Below the pieces are notes generated by a model that saw only the letters and a list, made by a program, of their open reading frames with translations, was not told the DNA's origin and did no database searches. Source: Chloroflexota bacterium (GTDB lineage Bacteria; Chloroflexota; Dehalococcoidia; Lucifugimonadales; JADFKI01). From it: 53,695 nucleotides of DNA. Where the stretch lies: the NCBI GenBank assembly GCA_009840355.1, contig VXNZ01000047.1:1-53695 (forward strand), given 5' to 3'. The translations under genes were made by a program, and so were the position numbers. This document shows positions 52,567 to 53,695 of the stretch, in pieces. Every line of letters starts with the position of its first letter. Within the stretch, counting starts at the first letter, position 1.

Positions 52567-53678
52567 GGGCTGCGGTTGTTGATGGGGATGGTTAGCCTGG
52601 GAGTGGGGATTTGGGCTGCTGCGGTGTGGGACGACCGGCCGGTCGCCCCTACGAGGTTGTAGCGGGTCAGATTGCCGTCGTGCATTCCCTGCTCGTCTTC
52701 AGGGTCGGGGTCGTTGGGGCCACAGGTGGCGAATGCCATTGCGTCTTCGGGACTTTTGCCTTCCGTGATGTAGCGGTTGTAGGCGTTGTACCTATCTTCG
52801 GCTTCTTGCGCTGCCTCTTCGTCGCCGGACTCGTATGCTTCGTTGAATTCGCGGAGCAGCGCGTTGCGTCCGGCTTGGATGCGGGCGTGTTCAAGGGTCG
52901 CGCCTTCATCTGCGAAGTCGGTGGCTTGCTTGTATGCCTGCACATGCTCCCAGCTTACGGCTTCGTAGTTGAGGTCGTAGGCGCGGTGGAGCAGTTCACG
53001 CGCGGCTGCTACGCGGTGCGCGGCTGTCCAGTCACCATCGCTGCGGTCGTCTTCGGCTATGCGTATGAGGAGTTCTGCGGCTTCCGTGCCGCCGTTTGTC
53101 TTGTCTCGGACTAGCTTTGCCAAGTGTCCGTTGATGGGGGCTGCGTCGTCTAAGTCCGCTTCGGGGTCGTAGGATGCGGACCTGCGGCGTTTGGCGGACT
53201 CGCCGAATGCGCGGCGCAGGAGTTCGCTTGCTGCTGCGAGCTTGTGGTGTGGCTTTGCGGGCGGGCGGACTCCACCGTATCCGAAGCCCTGCGCTGCTTG
53301 ACTGTCGTATTCTCCGTCGTCGTGGATTATGTCGCAGAGGGCTTCGACTAGGGTTTCGCCTTCGTTTGTGCGGTCTCGGATGTATCGGGCAATGGGGTAG
53401 GCTACGATGTCTCTGAGCGTGGGTGTCAGTTTAGAGTTATCAGTTATCAGTTCAGAGTTGTCGGTTGATGGTTCGTCGCCGGTTGGGTCGAAGGGTATGA
53501 CTTTGCCTTCGACTTGCGCGAAGCCGTACTTGGATAGCAGGCGTGCGGCGTCCAACTTGTGGCAGTGCTTGATGGCATAGCTGTCGCTTTGCAAGGTGTC
53601 TGCCAAGAACATGGCTATGGTCTCACCGTCGTTGGTGAGGTTGGCTATTTTCTGTTGTAAGGTGTTTTGGATGCACAT
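52563..53678 (-). CDS. three-repeat protein of unknown function
   Basis: A 371-residue protein, unrecognised. Three copies of a unit of about 60 residues are visible: IANLTNDGETIAMFLADTL...HKLDAARLLSKYGF; IARYIRDRTNEGETLVEAL...HKLAAASELLRRAFG; LAKLVRDKTNGGTEAAELL...HRVAAARELLHRAYD. Each has a T-N-x-G-x-E turn and a final H-K/R-x-A-A-A-x-E-L-L helix. Between the first two units is a short STDNSELITDNSKLT stretch encoded by the TCAGTTATCAG repeat, so a dispersed repeat has been read through in frame. After the third unit is a charged helical region, then DPDPEDEQG. ATG 53678 is the first in-frame start; a TAA lies just upstream. Confidence 0.72.
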   Translation of the reverse strand: MCIQNTLQQKIANLTNDGETIAMFLADTLQSDSYAIKHCHKLDAARLLSKYGFAQVEGKVIPFDPTGDEPSTDNSELITDNSKLTPTLRDIVAYPIARYIRDRTNEGETLVEALCDIIHDDGEYDSQAAQGFGYGGVRPPAKPHHKLAAASELLRRAFGESAKRRRSASYDPEADLDDAAPINGHLAKLVRDKTNGGTEAAELLIRIAEDDRSDGDWTAAHRVAAARELLHRAYDLNYEAVSWEHVQAYKQATDFADEGATLEHARIQAGRNALLREFNEAYESGDEEAAQEAEDRYNAYNRYITEGKSPEDAMAFATCGPNDPDPEDEQGMHDGNLTRYNLVGATGRSSHTAAAQIPTPRLTIPINNRSP

Positions 53679-53695
53679 GGGAGTGAGTTATCAGT

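Noticed and set aside
52623-52660. GACCGGCCGGTC palindrome near the end of the three-repeat gene
   Set aside because: It is inside coding sequence; it may be another dispersed repeat but no second copy is visible in this window.

Overview
The window is dense bacterial DNA with about 45 protein genes on both strands, moderately high GC, and no rRNA, tRNA or CRISPR array that I could find. Gene content suggests a Chloroflexota bacterium, probably of the Dehalococcoidia/SAR202 type: Thr-Pro-rich lipoprotein linkers, paralogous catabolic families (GMC oxidoreductases, CitE/HpaI-like lyases, amidases, SDRs, serine hydrolases), an LprG-like lipoprotein beside a P55-like MFS pump, and short dispersed repeats between genes. 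This assignment is inference; no marker rRNA is present.

Layout. 1-7.4 kb: TPR lipoprotein, CitE-like lyase, two tandem beta-lactamase-fold hydrolases, a formylglycine-generating enzyme (FGE), and a lipid-anchored HtrA-like protease followed by a remnant of an FGE 3' end. 7.5-9.3 kb: a DNA methyltransferase overlapping a probable restriction gene that carries an in-frame stop. 9.5-15.5 kb: two GMC oxidoreductases separated by a RelBE-like pair, an amidase and a convergent SDR. 15.6-20 kb: DUF362 protein, small unknown protein coupled to an epimerase, LarE and a NUDIX hydrolase. 20.4-24.7 kb: membrane-anchored surface protein, LprG/P55-like pair, and a decayed BrnTA module. 24.7-31.8 kb: arylsulfotransferase-like protein, rhodanese, an IS1595-family element carrying a methyltransferase-nuclease fusion, a sulfite-oxidase-like molybdoenzyme and a Uma2 protein. 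31.8-41.1 kb: housekeeping genes (ligA, cysteine synthase, ABC exporter, ruvX, alaS). 41.3-53.7 kb: DUF3800 protein, aminotransferase/epimerase pair, MBL hydrolase, HpaI-like aldolase, DUF423 protein, PQQ-type sugar dehydrogenase, alcohol dehydrogenase, paired small membrane proteins, flavin split-barrel protein, second amidase and a three-repeat unknown protein.

Together the genes look like heterotrophic degradation of complex organic matter (alcohols, amides, keto acids, sulfated compounds) plus a sulfur theme (FGE, arylsulfotransferase, rhodanese, sulfite-oxidase-like protein, cysteine synthase, LarE). The strongest unusual object is the 2.6-kb transposable element at 27382-29977. It has matching 22-bp terminal inverted repeats (20/22), an exact 8-bp target duplication, an IS1595-type transposase, and a translationally coupled DNA methyltransferase fused to a PD-(D/E)XK nuclease domain. 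It sits in the U-tract of the rhodanese terminator, just upstream of the sulfite-oxidase-like gene.
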